A stretch of 64,000 bases of DNA from Methylobacterium oxalidis (GTDB lineage Bacteria > Pseudomonadota > Alphaproteobacteria > Rhizobiales > Beijerinckiaceae): NCBI RefSeq assembly GCF_007992195.1, contig NZ_BJZU01000043.1:1-64000 (forward strand), read 5' to 3'. A model generated the notes under the pieces. It saw only the letters and a list, made by a program, of their open reading frames with translations. It searched no databases and had not been told where the DNA came from. The translations under genes and the position numbers were made by a program. Positions 24,647 through 34,212 of the stretch are shown here, piece by piece. Position 1 is the stretch's first letter; each line of letters begins with the position of its first letter.

Positions 24647-24800
24647 GCGCGGAAATTCGAGCGGCAGGCTCTTTTGAGGTAGTCGCCGGAGAATTCGAGC
24701 CGGTGAATTGACAGTTTCCGACCCATGAACTCTGCTGAGATTTGAACGAATACGCGTCAGGAGGAAGCCGTCTTCCGCAGGGCAGCGACAGGAGCTTGCC

Positions 24801-25052
24801 ATGTTCGTAGATCGGCGCGAGCCGTCCACCCGCATCGTGTTCGGTCTCGGCACGGTGGCCTTCGAGGGGCGGCCCGACGACATCGACTGCATCGTCTGGG
24901 GCACCAGCGAGACCGGCGCGACGATCGAGGTCGAGCCTGAGGTCAGCCTGCCCTACACGGTCCGGTTGCGCGTCGCCGGCTACGGCTTCGACCGCCTCTG
25001 CGTGGTGGTCTGGCGCCAGGGCCGCAAGCTCGGCCTCGACTACGCCTGCTAG
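24801..25052 (+). CDS. PilZ-like domain protein with degenerate ligand motif
   Basis: 83 residues of PilZ-type barrel (FVDRREPSTRIVFGLGTVAF, IDCIVWGTSETGATIEVE, VVVWRQGRKLGLDYAC). The start has only RREPSTR as a possible arginine clamp, and WGTSETGATI stands in for D/NxSxxG. c-di-GMP binding is therefore uncertain. It is short and stand-alone; a paralogue is the 24386 gene, 154 bases upstream on the same strand. Confidence 0.65.
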   Translation: MFVDRREPSTRIVFGLGTVAFEGRPDDIDCIVWGTSETGATIEVEPEVSLPYTVRLRVAGYGFDRLCVVVWRQGRKLGLDYAC

Positions 25053-25064
25053 GGCACGGTCTCG

Positions 25065-25085
25065 CGCGGAACCGGCGGTTCCGCG
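25065..25085 (+). terminator. Stem-loop after the second PilZ gene
   Basis: CGCGGAACC/GGTTCCGCG, a 9-bp perfect stem with a GGC loop, 12 bases past the stop. No T run. Likely a transcript end between convergent genes. Confidence 0.5.
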
Positions 25086-25279
25086 GACGGGCTCCCGTGG
25101 CGCCGCACGGTCCCGATCGGTAACGGAACGTTAAGGGTTTGTGCGCGAGCCTGCGGGCGTCGCTACGACCTCCCTTCGGGGTGGCCGAACGGCAAGCGGG
25201 CCGCGCAGCTCCGGTGCTCACACCGAACTGCCGGCCCGATGTCGTTTCAGGAGCGCGCCGAGGGCCCGCGCGGGCCGCC

Positions 25280-25747
25280 TCAGCCCCGGCGGCTGAGGGC
25301 GGCGGGGGCGGGGCAGGCCGCGTCGAAGGGCCCGAGCACAACGTCGCCCTGACGCGGGTTGTTGACCGTGAACGGCTTCGTGCCCTGCATGCCGAGGAAG
25401 CCGCGGCCGAGCGCCGAGACGTAGAACTGCGTGCCGAACTCGATGTAGCAGCGGTCGAGGATCGCCTGGTAGCTGAACTGCGTCCGCGCGACCGTCGCCT
25501 CCGCGCCGCTGAAGGTCGGGCACTGGACGCCGAGATCGAGCGTGCCGGGCTGCGAGAGGCGCAGGGACGCCGACGAGCCGGGGCGCAGGCTGATCGGCGG
25601 TCCGCCGTCCTGGCTCACGACGAGGATATAGGCCGAGCGGTTGTAGACCCGCCGCAGGCAGTCGGCGGAGGCGTCGCCCGCCCATCCGGCCAGTGCGGCG
25701 GCGGCGAAGAACGCGGACCAGAGCTTCGAATGCTGGCGCATGGCCAT
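25280..25747 (-). CDS. Secreted hypothetical protein
   Basis: 155 residues. Signal peptide (KLWSAFFAAAALAGWAGDAS-A). The mature part has four cysteines (ADCLRRVYN, VQCPTF, DRCYIEFG, DAACPAP), suggesting disulphides, and beta-rich sequence (LRPGSSASLRLSQPGTLDLG). GGGAG five bases before 25747 favours that ATG over 25741. No known domain; periplasmic. Confidence 0.65.
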   Translation of the reverse strand: MAMRQHSKLWSAFFAAAALAGWAGDASADCLRRVYNRSAYILVVSQDGGPPISLRPGSSASLRLSQPGTLDLGVQCPTFSGAEATVARTQFSYQAILDRCYIEFGTQFYVSALGRGFLGMQGTKPFTVNNPRQGDVVLGPFDAACPAPAALSRRG

Positions 25748-25877
25748 CCCGTCTCCCTCGGCCGTCGGCGGATGCGGCGACGCGCCGGACTGTGATCCCT
25801 TCCGGATCTAGCGCGCTCGCGGGCGAAGTGGATTCCGGTACGCAGTCAAACGTTGCATCGCGAGGTCCGCCGCCCGC

Positions 25878-26378
25878 TTAGCAGCGGTCGCAGATCGGCT
25901 TGGCGGCCTTGGCGCCGTCGGTGAGAAGGTCGTTCATCATCTTCTCGCGGTCGTAGGACGGGGAGAGCTTGCCGGCCGCGGCCGCCGCCCGCGCGGCGCG
26001 CAGGCTCGCCGTGGTGGGCGGCTCCTGCGAGGCCGCAGCCGGCGAGGCGGCGGAGGCCGATTCGGCGGCCGTGAGGTCGGCCGGGTTCGCCGGCGGCGCG
26101 ATGGTCGCGAAGTTCACGCGCGGCTGCGCCTCCCAGCGGGCGCGCGCCGCCGCCGTGCGGTTCAGGGCCCGGTAGGGCTCGGTCGACCCGCGCCGGACGG
26201 CGTCGCCGCCGAGCAGCGTGCCGGGGACCGTGACCTCCGGCATCGGCCCCTCCCCGCTCTCCACCGGCACGGCGCCGGGGGCGAGGGAGGCGTACTGCGC
26301 CGAGGGCGGGAGCAGGTGGTTGCACCCGCTGACGGTGAGCAGGAGCCCTCCGCTCACCAGAAGCCGCTTGCTGAACAT
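25878..26378 (-). CDS. Putative lipoprotein
   Basis: 166 residues. A lipobox (LLLTVSGC, lipidated Cys19) follows a basic start (FSKRLL), so it should be anchored to a membrane after LspA cleavage. The mature part is Ala/Pro-rich and ends in a helix (YDREKMMNDLLTDGAKAAK) plus CDRC. Start has a CGGAGGAGC site. No recognised domain. Confidence 0.7.
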   Translation of the reverse strand: MFSKRLLVSGGLLLTVSGCNHLLPPSAQYASLAPGAVPVESGEGPMPEVTVPGTLLGGDAVRRGSTEPYRALNRTAAARARWEAQPRVNFATIAPPANPADLTAAESASAASPAAASQEPPTTASLRAARAAAAAGKLSPSYDREKMMNDLLTDGAKAAKPICDRC

Positions 26379-26669
26379 GCCGGAAAGCTCCTCCGTCCTG
26401 GATCGGGCTCGCACGATGGCGCGGACCTTAAGCGTAAAGGCGGACGGCGCGAGAGTGCCGAATGGTCACACTGACCGAAGGGTATCAGCCCAAACCATAA
26501 GAATATTTGCGGATCGTCTTGTCGATGGCCGATGATATTCCCGATGATCCTGCGCGCACCGCGCGATTCTCCTCCGCCTCTCTCCTCCGCCCCGAACGAT
26601 TTCCTGCCCTCGGCCGTTGAAGGCCGTCCCTCGGGACGGGCCCCGGTCTCGGAGCGGAGAGAGCCGTCG

Positions 26670-28580
26670 ATGTCTGCCAGCGCCACGCCGGGATCGCCGT
26701 CGACGCCGGCCCTGCCGCCGGCCGCCGCCGACCACGGCGCGCGCACGGGCTTCTGGGCGCTGACCCTCGGCTCGGTCGGCGTCGTCTACGGCGACATCGG
26801 CACGAGCCCGCTCTACGCGCTGAAGGAATCCCTGCACGCGGCCTCCGGCGGGCACGGCCCCACCCGTGAGATGGTGTTCGGCGTCGTCTCGCTGATCCTC
26901 TGGGCGCTGATCCTGATCGTCACGCTGAAATACGTGCTCATCGTGATGCGGGCGGACAACGACGGCGAGGGCGGAACCCCCTCCCTGGTGGCGCTCGCCC
27001 AGCGGGCGATCGGCCGGACCGGAGGGCCGGTGATCGTGCTCGGCATGGTGGGCGTCGCCCTGTTCTACGGCGACGCCATCATCACGCCGGCGATCTCCGT
27101 GCTCTCGGCGGTCGAGGGGCTGAAGCTCGTCACCCCGGCCTTCGAGCCCTACGTCGTGCCCCTCGGCCTCGCGATCCTGATCGGCCTGTTCGCGGTCCAG
27201 AGCCACGGCACGGCGCGGGTCGCGACCTTCTTCGGGCCGATCACGGCGCTCTGGTTCACCATCATGGCGCTCGGCGGGCTCGGCCATATCGCCGACGACC
27301 CGGGCATCCTGGCCGCCTTCAACCCAGGCTACGGCGTCGCCTTCCTCATCGGCCACGGCACGGCCGGGCTCCTCGCCCTCGGCGCCGTGTTCCTGGCCGT
27401 GACGGGCGCGGAGGCGCTCTACGCCGACATGGGCCATTTCGGCCGCGGGCCGATCCGCACGGCGTGGTTCGGCCTCGTGCTGCCCGCGCTCGCCCTCAAC
27501 TACCTGGGCCAGGGCGCGATGCTGCTCGCCCACCCCGAGCGGATCGAGAACCCGTTCTTCCTGCTCTACCCGTCCTGGGCCCTGCTGCCGATGGTGCTGC
27601 TCGCCACCGTGGCGACCGTGATCGCGAGCCAGGCCGTGATCACCGGCACCTTCTCGATCACGCAGCAGGCCATGCAGCTCGGGCTGCTCCCGCGCATGCG
27701 CGTGCAGCGCACCTCCGAGACCGAGAAGGGGCAGATCTACATCCCGCGGGTGAACGGGTGGCTGCTCGTGGCCGTCGTGTTCCTGGTGGTGATGTTCCGC
27801 TCCTCGAGCGCGCTGGCGGCGGCCTACGGCATCGCGGTGACCGGCGACATGGTCATCACCGCCTGCCTGATCTTCGTCGTGGCCTGGAAGGTCTGGCGCT
27901 GGTCGCCCGCCCTCGCGGCCCTCGTCATCGCGCCCTTCCTGCTGATCGAGCTGGTGTTTCTGTCCGCCAACGCCCTCAAGCTGCTCCACGGCGGCTGGGT
28001 GCCCCTGACGATCGGGGCGGCGCTCGTCACGGCGATGTGGACTTGGCGGCGCGGCTCGGCGCTGATCGCCGCGGAGATCCACCGCCGCCGCCTCCCGCTC
28101 TCCGAATTCACGCGCATGGCCGAGACCGGCTCGGTCCAGCGGGTGCCCGGCACGGCCGTGTTCCCCACGGGCACGCCCGGCGACACGCCCGGCGCCCTGA
28201 TGCACAACGTGAAGCACAACCGCGTGCTGCACGCCCACAACGTGATCCTGAACGTGGTGACGGAGGACCTGCCGCGGCTGCCGGACGCGGAGCGCGTGAC
28301 GGTCCGGCGCCTCTCCGACGCGTTCTCCTGCGTGAGCGTGCGCTTCGGCTTCATGGAGATCCCCGACCTGCCGCGCGCCCTCGCGGCGGCCGGCTTCGAC
28401 GCGGGCAGCCTGTCCTACTTCCTCACGCGCCGGATCCTCGTGGCCTCCCCCGAGACCGGCATGCCGGTCTGGCAGGACAGGCTCTACATCGCGATGGCGC
28501 GCACGGCGACGGACGCCTCCCGCTACTTCCGCATCCCCGTCGACCGGGCGGTGGAGATCGGCGCGCGGATCGCCATCTGA
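26670..28580 (+). CDS. kup: Kup-type low-affinity potassium transporter
   Basis: 636 residues, the usual Kup length, with about 12 membrane helices (roughly 28-455) and a C-terminal cytosolic domain. Family signatures: GSVGVVYGDIGTSPLYALKE (about 32-51), VLIVMRADNDGEGG (about 87-100), GDAIITPAISVLSAVEGL and QGALLLAHP-type GAMLLAHPERIENPFF. It imports K+ with protons at the inner membrane, important at low pH and in osmotic stress. The start follows GGAGCGGAGAGAG. Single gene; no regulator beside it. Confidence 0.96.
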   Translation: MSASATPGSPSTPALPPAAADHGARTGFWALTLGSVGVVYGDIGTSPLYALKESLHAASGGHGPTREMVFGVVSLILWALILIVTLKYVLIVMRADNDGEGGTPSLVALAQRAIGRTGGPVIVLGMVGVALFYGDAIITPAISVLSAVEGLKLVTPAFEPYVVPLGLAILIGLFAVQSHGTARVATFFGPITALWFTIMALGGLGHIADDPGILAAFNPGYGVAFLIGHGTAGLLALGAVFLAVTGAEALYADMGHFGRGPIRTAWFGLVLPALALNYLGQGAMLLAHPERIENPFFLLYPSWALLPMVLLATVATVIASQAVITGTFSITQQAMQLGLLPRMRVQRTSETEKGQIYIPRVNGWLLVAVVFLVVMFRSSSALAAAYGIAVTGDMVITACLIFVVAWKVWRWSPALAALVIAPFLLIELVFLSANALKLLHGGWVPLTIGAALVTAMWTWRRGSALIAAEIHRRRLPLSEFTRMAETGSVQRVPGTAVFPTGTPGDTPGALMHNVKHNRVLHAHNVILNVVTEDLPRLPDAERVTVRRLSDAFSCVSVRFGFMEIPDLPRALAAAGFDAGSLSYFLTRRILVASPETGMPVWQDRLYIAMARTATDASRYFRIPVDRAVEIGARIAI

Positions 28581-28688
28581 GCGCGGCGGTACGGGTCCGG
28601 ACGGAATCATCCCGAAACGATCGCGAAATCTTGCGGACATCCGCGCCTGCTAACGGGGCGGGCTCGCGAGGATGCGGGAGGCCTTCCC

Positions 28689-29057
28689 ATGCACCACAAG
28701 ACGTTCGGCGGCGCGAGCGACGCCCTGTTCCGGAGCGTCGCGATCCGGACCTTCAGGGCCTGCGCGGCAAGCGGCCGGCCCGCGCCGTCTCGCCCCGAGG
28801 ACGGCGCCCCGCGGGACGCGGAACCCGCGCCCGCGGCATCCGGCACCCCCTGCCGGGTGCGCCTCTGGAACGGGTCCGCCTTCGACGGCATGCTGTCGGG
28901 CCGCACCGGCAGGGGCGCCCGGCTGCGCCTGCCCCGCCCGGCCTACGTCCCCGACGTCTTCACCCTGGAGATCGGCGCCGGCTCCGAGCAGCGTCCCGCC
29001 CGCGTCGCGTGGCGCGGGCGCGACGAGATCGGCATCGAGTTCCTGGAGGTCGTCTGA
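28689..29057 (+). CDS. PilZ domain protein
   Basis: 122 residues. The PilZ barrel is in the C-terminal half (about 58-122: CRVRLWNGSAFDGMLSGRTG, RGARLRLPRPAYVPDVFTLE, PARVAWRGRDEIGIEFLEVV). The N-terminal third is a charged linker. The classical RxxxR and D/NxSxxG are not clear, so ligand binding is doubtful. It lies just after kup, and next on the strand is the FAD monooxygenase, 38 bases away. Confidence 0.65.
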   Translation: MHHKTFGGASDALFRSVAIRTFRACAASGRPAPSRPEDGAPRDAEPAPAASGTPCRVRLWNGSAFDGMLSGRTGRGARLRLPRPAYVPDVFTLEIGAGSEQRPARVAWRGRDEIGIEFLEVV

Positions 29058-29095
29058 CGGCCGGGAGCGTTCCGCCGCACGGAGAATCCGCACGC

Positions 29096-30226
29096 ATGAA
29101 CCACGCAGATCCCGGGCGCGTCCTCGTGGCCGGTGCCGGCGTCGCCGGCCTGGCCGTGGCGCGGGCCCTGAGCCGGCGCGCGATCCCGAGCCTCGTGCTG
29201 GAGCGGCGCGCCGGGCCGGCCGATGCCGGGCTCGCCGTCAACCTGCCGGGCAACGCGGTGCGCGCCCTCGCCGACCTCGGCCTCGGCGAGGCGCTGCAGG
29301 ATCTCGGCACCCCGGTGCGGCGGCGCGAGTACCGCACCGAGCGCGACCGGCTGCTCTTCGCGGTCGACGAGGACGCCTTCTGGGGCGCGCAGGCGCGGCC
29401 GCGCTGCCTGCGCCGCGCCGACCTCCTGCGCCTGCTCGCCCGCGATCTGCCGGAGGGCACGGTCCGGAGGGAACGCGGCGTCGCCTCCGTCCGGCAGGAT
29501 CCGCAGGGCGTCGTGGTGGAACTGACGGACGGCGGGGTGGAGCGGGGCGGGCTTCTCGTCGGGGCGGACGGCGTGCACTCGGCGGTGCGGCGCACCGTGT
29601 TCGGCGGCTCGGCCACCGAAGCGGCGCTCCTCGCGCGGGCGAGCTGGCGCTTCATGGCGCCCGATCCCGGCGTCGAGGGCTGGACCCTCTGGGCCGGCGC
29701 GGGCTGCCTGTTCCTGCTGATCCCGGTGGACCGGGGCGAGGCCTACGGCTGGGTCACGGCGGACGCCGCGGCGGCGGGCGGTGGGACGGAGGGCCTCGAA
29801 GCGGCCTTCGCGAACTTCCCGCGCCTCGTGCGCGACACGCTCGCGCGGGTGCTGGCCGAGCCCGCCGCGCTCCACCACTCGCCCCTGGAGGAGGTCCGCG
29901 CGCCGGCCTGGCACCGGGGCCGCGTGCTCCTGGCGGGCGACGCCGCCCACGCCACCGCGCCGGTCTGGGCGCAGGGCGCGGCGCTGGCGCTCGAGGACGC
30001 CCTCGTGCTGGCGGATCTGCTGGCCGGGGAGCCGGACCGGAGCCAGGTCGGCGCGGCCTACGAGGCGCGGCGCACGCCCCGCGTCGCGCACGTGCAGGCG
30101 ATGACCGATCGCCTGTCGCGTACGGCCCGGCTGCCGGGCTGGGCGCGGAACGCCCTCCTCCCGTTCATCGGGCCGCGCAGCTACCGCGCGACCTACGGCC
30201 CGCTCCGGACGCCGGTGGCGGGCTGA
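29096..30226 (+). CDS. FAD-dependent monooxygenase (PHBH-type)
   Basis: 376 residues. N-terminal FAD Rossmann motif GAGVAGLAVARAL (about 13-25), central LLVGADGVHSAVR (the DG motif, about 157-169) and C-terminal GDAAHATAPVWAQGAALALE (the GD motif, about 280-300). This is the class A flavoprotein hydroxylase layout acting on an aromatic or related substrate with NAD(P)H and O2. The substrate is unknown; no ring-cleavage genes are adjacent. Confidence 0.9.
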   Translation: MNHADPGRVLVAGAGVAGLAVARALSRRAIPSLVLERRAGPADAGLAVNLPGNAVRALADLGLGEALQDLGTPVRRREYRTERDRLLFAVDEDAFWGAQARPRCLRRADLLRLLARDLPEGTVRRERGVASVRQDPQGVVVELTDGGVERGGLLVGADGVHSAVRRTVFGGSATEAALLARASWRFMAPDPGVEGWTLWAGAGCLFLLIPVDRGEAYGWVTADAAAAGGGTEGLEAAFANFPRLVRDTLARVLAEPAALHHSPLEEVRAPAWHRGRVLLAGDAAHATAPVWAQGAALALEDALVLADLLAGEPDRSQVGAAYEARRTPRVAHVQAMTDRLSRTARLPGWARNALLPFIGPRSYRATYGPLRTPVAG

Positions 30227-30263
30227 GCGGGCGCATTCTGTCTCGCGGAAGCCGCGGGCCGCG

Positions 30264-30467
30264 CTAGGCCGCGGTCTCGCCGTCCGCGGCGGCCGGGCTC
30301 GCGACCGGCTGCGGCTCCGACCGGACGGAATTTCGGCGCGGCCGGTTGAAGGAGACCTTCTCCGGCTTCTCGACCGCGCCCGTCTGCTCGGCGATGCGCT
30401 TGGCCCGCGCGTTGAAGTCGCTCATCGAGATCGAGCGCGCGTTGCCGGTTCTGTTGTCGTGGGCCAC
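30264..30467 (-). CDS. Hypothetical small basic protein
   Basis: 67 residues. A short helical segment (MSDFNARAKRIAEQTGAVEK) lies in otherwise disordered, basic sequence. A CGGAGG site lies upstream of ATG 30467. Function unknown. It is convergent with the FAD monooxygenase. Confidence 0.5.
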   Translation of the reverse strand: MAHDNRTGNARSISMSDFNARAKRIAEQTGAVEKPEKVSFNRPRRNSVRSEPQPVASPAAADGETAA

Positions 30468-30578
30468 GGGAGCCTCCGTTTTGACCGCGGCCGGCAGGGC
30501 CGCCCGGTCGGGTTTGATGTGCGGTCCGCGCCGGCGCGCCCGTGGGCGTGCGTCGGCGCCGATGTCGTCGCCGCCCCG

Positions 30579-30848
30579 TCAGGGCTGGCCGTGCTGCTCG
30601 CGACCGGGCCGCGCCTCGGGGGCGGGCGAGCGGGTCACGCTGCGGATCGCCCGCTGCGGCCGGCCGGATTTCTGCGCGATGACCTCGTCCTGCGCGGCGA
30701 TCACCTCGCGGGCCGGCAGGTCGCCGTCGAGGCCGCCGAGCACCTCCACGGGGACGCGCCGGTTGGAGGCCTGAGAGCCGTCCTCGTAGATGACGTCGAA
30801 CAGCACGGAGCCGCGCTCCAGCGGCTTGGACTTGAGACGCTTGGCCAT
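30579..30848 (-). CDS. Hypothetical small protein
   Basis: 89 residues. A conserved-looking N-terminal half ([40 protein letters not shown]) is followed by a disordered basic tail. The start at 30848 is the first sensible ATG in a longer frame. No recognised family, no membrane segment. Confidence 0.5.
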   Translation of the reverse strand: MAKRLKSKPLERGSVLFDVIYEDGSQASNRRVPVEVLGGLDGDLPAREVIAAQDEVIAQKSGRPQRAIRSVTRSPAPEARPGREQHGQP

Positions 30849-31315
30849 GGTTCTCGGGAATGTTCTCACGGATCCGAACCGGCCGGACGGCCGCTCCGAA
30901 AAGATCAACGGCCACTGATGGCAGGAGGCGTGCGCGTACATCCGGCGTCACCCCGTCCCGGCACCGTGGCCGTTTCCGGTCGCGCGCAGCGAAGGCTCGC
31001 GACCGGCATGAGCGGGATATGGCGCCGCGACCGCCTCTCGGCAAGAAGCCCGCGCGAAATTCCCGGCCTGCATGCCGGGAAAACCCGGATCAGGCCCTGA
31101 TTTCCGAAAGTTTTTCGCGCTCAGCAGCCCGCGCTTGTCAGTATCGCCGGTATGGCGTAGGAGATGCAGATCGATCTTTGGCCAGATATTCGGCCGTTTC
31201 GCCCCTCGAGGGCGCGCGCTCTGCATCTCTCCCACATTTCGACGCCGGGCGACCTTGGCGCTGCGGTGCGTCCGCCCGGCCTGTTCTCACGCCGCACAAC
31301 GATATGGAACGAACG
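30849..31315. other. Intergenic region upstream of the cold-shock gene
   Basis: 467 bases, no supported gene. The right-hand part is AT-richer and should contain the cspA promoter and its leader, which in this family is often long and structured. An 8-bp perfect inverted repeat (TTCCCGGC/GCCGGGAA, 6-nt loop) lies at 31060-31081. A TTGTCA at 31135-31140 could be a -35 element, but the matching -10 is poor. Confidence 0.5.
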
Positions 31316-31525
31316 ATGAGCACTGGAACCGTGAAGTGGTTCAACGAAACCAAGGGCTTCGGCTTCATTCAGCCGGATGACGGCGGCAAGGACGTGTTCG
31401 TCCACATCTCCGCCGTCGAGCGCTCGGGCATGCGCACTCTCGTCGAGGGCCAGAAGGTCGCCTACGAGATGGAGACCGACCGCCGCTCCGGGAAGCAGTC
31501 GGCCGGCAACCTGAAGGCCGCCTGA
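31316..31525 (+). CDS. cspA: Cold-shock protein (CspA family)
   Basis: 69 residues, a single OB-fold. RNP1 is KGFGFI (about 13-18) and RNP2 is VFVHIS (about 27-32), both intact. It opens with the standard [10 protein letters not shown]. It acts as an RNA chaperone in the cytosol and binds single-stranded nucleic acid. An in-frame ATG at 31304 would add 4 residues. A strong terminator follows at 31551. Confidence 0.96.
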   Translation: MSTGTVKWFNETKGFGFIQPDDGGKDVFVHISAVERSGMRTLVEGQKVAYEMETDRRSGKQSAGNLKAA

Positions 31526-31550
31526 GCCGCACGTCTCACTGATCGTCTCC

Positions 31551-31576
31551 GAAGCCGCCCCGACCGGGGCGGCTTC
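31551..31576 (+). terminator. Terminator of the cold-shock gene
   Basis: An 11-bp perfect stem (GAAGCCGCCCC/GGGGCGGCTTC) with a GACC loop, 26 bases past the stop, followed by GTCCGTTT. Confidence 0.85.
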
Positions 31577-31627
31577 GTCCGTTTCTCGCGGGCCGGCATC
31601 GCGCCGCACCGCGCACCAGGAGTCTCC

Positions 31628-31990
31628 GTGGGTCAGTTCAAAGCCAATCAGCTCGTCGACCGTCTCGAGACCGCCGCCAAGGCGCGGCAGGCCGCCCTCG
31701 CCCGCTTCCGGGACCGCCCCGCCGCCGACGACCCGGCGGTGCTCGCCCGCCAGTCCGCGCGCCGCGCCATCGTCCAGGCGCGGGAGGATCGCGCCGAGGC
31801 GCGCGAGCGGGCGCGCCGCGCCGCCGAGGCGCAGCGGGAGGCGGAAGCCCTCGCCGAGCAGGAGCGGCAGATCGCCGAGCTCGCCCGCCAGGCCGCCGAG
31901 AAGGCGGAGCGGCAGGCCGCGCTGGCGGCCGAGCAGAAGGCGGCCCGCGACGCCCGCTTCGCCGCGCGCAAGGCGCGGGCGCGCCGCTAG
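31628..31990 (+). CDS. DUF6481-type coiled-coil protein
   Basis: 120 residues from a GTG start with CAGGAG seven bases upstream. MGQFKANQLVDRLETAAKAR is the opening of the DUF6481 family. The rest is one long charged Ala/Arg/Glu helix (about 35-120) likely to form a coiled coil. It commonly lies beside cold-shock genes in methylobacteria and rhizobia, as here, which hints at an RNA- or cold-related role. Function unproven. Confidence 0.8.
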   Translation: MGQFKANQLVDRLETAAKARQAALARFRDRPAADDPAVLARQSARRAIVQAREDRAEARERARRAAEAQREAEALAEQERQIAELARQAAEKAERQAALAAEQKAARDARFAARKARARR

Positions 31991-32138
31991 AGCGGCCGCT
32001 AGAGCGCTTGGCTGCCGAATCGGTCGCCGGTTCGGTTCGCCGCCCGCGGATCGGCGCTTGCGCCGGCGCGGGCGGGCTGCCTAACCTTCCCGGCCCTGAC
32101 GAGGCTCCGGCCGCGCGGGAACTCCGAGGAGGCAGACG

Positions 32139-32525
32139 ATGGCGGCCGTCGAACTCTCCGTCGAGGCGGGCCCCGGGACCGGCCTGCAGCTCACGGTGCG
32201 GGCGGGCGGCAGGACCATCGGCCTGCCGATCGACGCCGACCAGGCGGCCCGGCTCGGCGAGGCGCTTCTCGCCGCGAGCGTCCTGTGCGGCCCGCTCTGC
32301 CCGCCCCTGCCCCTGGGCTCGCGGATCACGAGGGGCCGGGTTCCCGCCGCGAGCTGGCGGGTCGGCGCGATCGATCGCGGCCGGCGCCCGGTTCTCGACG
32401 TCCGGCTGGTGAGCGGGGCCGAGCTCTCGATCATGCTCACCCCGGACAGCGCCGTCGCGTGCGGCGAGGAGCTCGCGATGACGGGCAGGCTGGCGCTAGT
32501 GCCCGAGGACGGGCCCCGGAACTAG
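32139..32525 (+). CDS. Hypothetical beta-rich protein
   Basis: 128 residues, beta-strand-rich (VELSVEAGPGTGLQLTVRAG; VLDVRLVSGAELSIMLTPDS), no signal peptide. A CGAGGAGGCAG site supports ATG 32139. Not assigned to any family; one CGPLC motif could bind metal or form a disulphide. Confidence 0.55.
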   Translation: MAAVELSVEAGPGTGLQLTVRAGGRTIGLPIDADQAARLGEALLAASVLCGPLCPPLPLGSRITRGRVPAASWRVGAIDRGRRPVLDVRLVSGAELSIMLTPDSAVACGEELAMTGRLALVPEDGPRN

Positions 32526-32815
32526 ATTCCCGCGTTAGGCAACATTGCCTCGGCGGCCGCGATCCGTTCGGACGAAAAGTCGGGTATTTGCTTCATTCCA
32601 AACGCGATTTGCCGGGCGCGATTTCAAAATTCCGGTTTTGTCCTGTTGCCCTAACATTTGTTTTTTGCTCTGGCACTGCGTCCGGGCCAGCATCCGTGCC
32701 CCTGAACTGCTTGCTCGTCTCCATCGTGCCGCCCAGCAGATCGGAGCCTATCCGGGTCCGATCGCGCTGAGACCCGCCCTGTCGCCCTGCGCCGGCGGGA
32801 AGAGGAGAGCGCCGG

Positions 32816-34159
32816 ATGAGATCGGACCGCTGGGATTCATCACCGTTCTCCGCAGAGGCGTGGCGCGGGCCGCCCGGTGACGAACGGGCACCGCCCGACC
32901 GCCGGCACGACGCGCCCGACCCGGATCCCGGCTTCGACAACGCCGTCCTCGACTGGAACCAGATCGCCCTCGACGCGATCCGGCACGCCTCGATCACCAA
33001 CCCGCCCGAGGACGCGCCCTACGTCTCGCGGGCGCTCGCGATGCAGAGCATCGCGATGTTCGACGTGCTCCAGGCCATCGCGGATCGGCCGGGCTTCCTC
33101 GTGAGCCTCGACGCGCCGGCCGGGATCTCGGCGGACGCGGCGGTCAGCGCGGCGGCCCACGAGATCCTGGTGGAACTGTTCCCGGACTACCGGCGGGCCC
33201 TCGACCGGGCCTACGAGGCGCGGCTCGACGAGATCCGGGACGGCCGGGCGGAGGATCAGGGCATCGCCTTCGGCACGAAGGTCGCCGAGGCGGTGATCGC
33301 CGCCCGTGCCGACGACGGCTCGGAGGAGCTCGCCCATCTCGGGCTCGTGGCCGGGCACGAGCCGGGGGAGTACCGGCCGACCCCGCCGGACTACACGCTC
33401 GCCATCCAGCCGGACTGGGGAGACGTGAAGCCCTTCGTGCTGGCGAGCGCGGACCAGTTCCGGCCCGGCCCGCCCCCGGACGTGACGAGCGCCGCCTATG
33501 CCGAGGATTTCCGGCAGGTGAAGGCGCTCGGCGCGGTGGACTCGCAGGTGCGGACGCCGGAGCAGACGCTCAGCGCCCTGTGGTGGTCGAACGACGAGGA
33601 CAGCTACACGCGCGTCGGGCAGTGGAGCGACATCGCCGACCACATCCTCGCCGAGCAGGGGCGCTCGCCGCTGGAGAGCGCCTATCTCCTGACCATGCTG
33701 AACGTCGGCCTCGCGGACGCGATCACGGCGTGCTGGGAGACGAAGTACCACTACGAGGCGTGGCGGCCGGTCACGGCGATCCGCGAGGCGGGCGAGGACG
33801 GGAACCGCGCCACCCGGCCGGATCCCGACTGGCTGCCGCTCCTGCCGGCAACGCCGGACCACCCCGAGTACACGTCCGGCCACTCGGTCATCGGCGCGCT
33901 CGCCGCCAAGGTGATGACCGACTTCTTCGGGCCGATCCCCTTCTCGGCCACCAGCGAGACGGTGCCGGATGTGGTGCTGCGCTTCGACGATTTCGACGCG
34001 GCGGCGCGGGAGGAGGCGATGAGCCGGATCTACGCCGGCGTGCACTTCGCCTACTCGACCGAGGCGGGGCTCGTGATGGGCGCCCAGGTCGGCGACGTGG
34101 TGGTGGACGCCTTCCACGAGAGGTTCGACGTGCCGAGCCGCGACGGCCACATGGTCTGA
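32816..34159 (+). CDS. Vanadium-dependent haloperoxidase/PAP2-type protein
   Basis: 447 residues. The three-part vanadate/phosphate site is complete: KYHYEAWRPVTAI (Lys about 310, Arg about 317), EYTSGHSVIGALAAK (Ser-Gly-His about 357-359) and SRIYAGVHFAYSTEAG (Arg about 404, His about 410). This matches bacterial vanadium haloperoxidase homologues of the VCPO type rather than short PAP2 phosphatases. No signal peptide is visible, although many relatives are exported. Start follows GAAGAGGAGAG. It could oxidise halides (cytosol) or act as an acid phosphatase; sequence alone cannot separate these. Confidence 0.88.
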   Translation: MRSDRWDSSPFSAEAWRGPPGDERAPPDRRHDAPDPDPGFDNAVLDWNQIALDAIRHASITNPPEDAPYVSRALAMQSIAMFDVLQAIADRPGFLVSLDAPAGISADAAVSAAAHEILVELFPDYRRALDRAYEARLDEIRDGRAEDQGIAFGTKVAEAVIAARADDGSEELAHLGLVAGHEPGEYRPTPPDYTLAIQPDWGDVKPFVLASADQFRPGPPPDVTSAAYAEDFRQVKALGAVDSQVRTPEQTLSALWWSNDEDSYTRVGQWSDIADHILAEQGRSPLESAYLLTMLNVGLADAITACWETKYHYEAWRPVTAIREAGEDGNRATRPDPDWLPLLPATPDHPEYTSGHSVIGALAAKVMTDFFGPIPFSATSETVPDVVLRFDDFDAAAREEAMSRIYAGVHFAYSTEAGLVMGAQVGDVVVDAFHERFDVPSRDGHMV

Positions 34160-34212
34160 GCGGCCCGCGGCGGCGCGGCACCGGCTCGCGCGCCGCCCCC
34201 CGGGGTGCGACG

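Noticed and set aside
25120..25134. Third CtrA-type box (GTAA-N7-TTAA)
   Set aside because: Imperfect, and it lies between convergent genes, not upstream of a start.
26466..28640. Long open frame antisense to kup
   Set aside because: Shadow of the highly conserved Kup protein; no ribosome site or family features.
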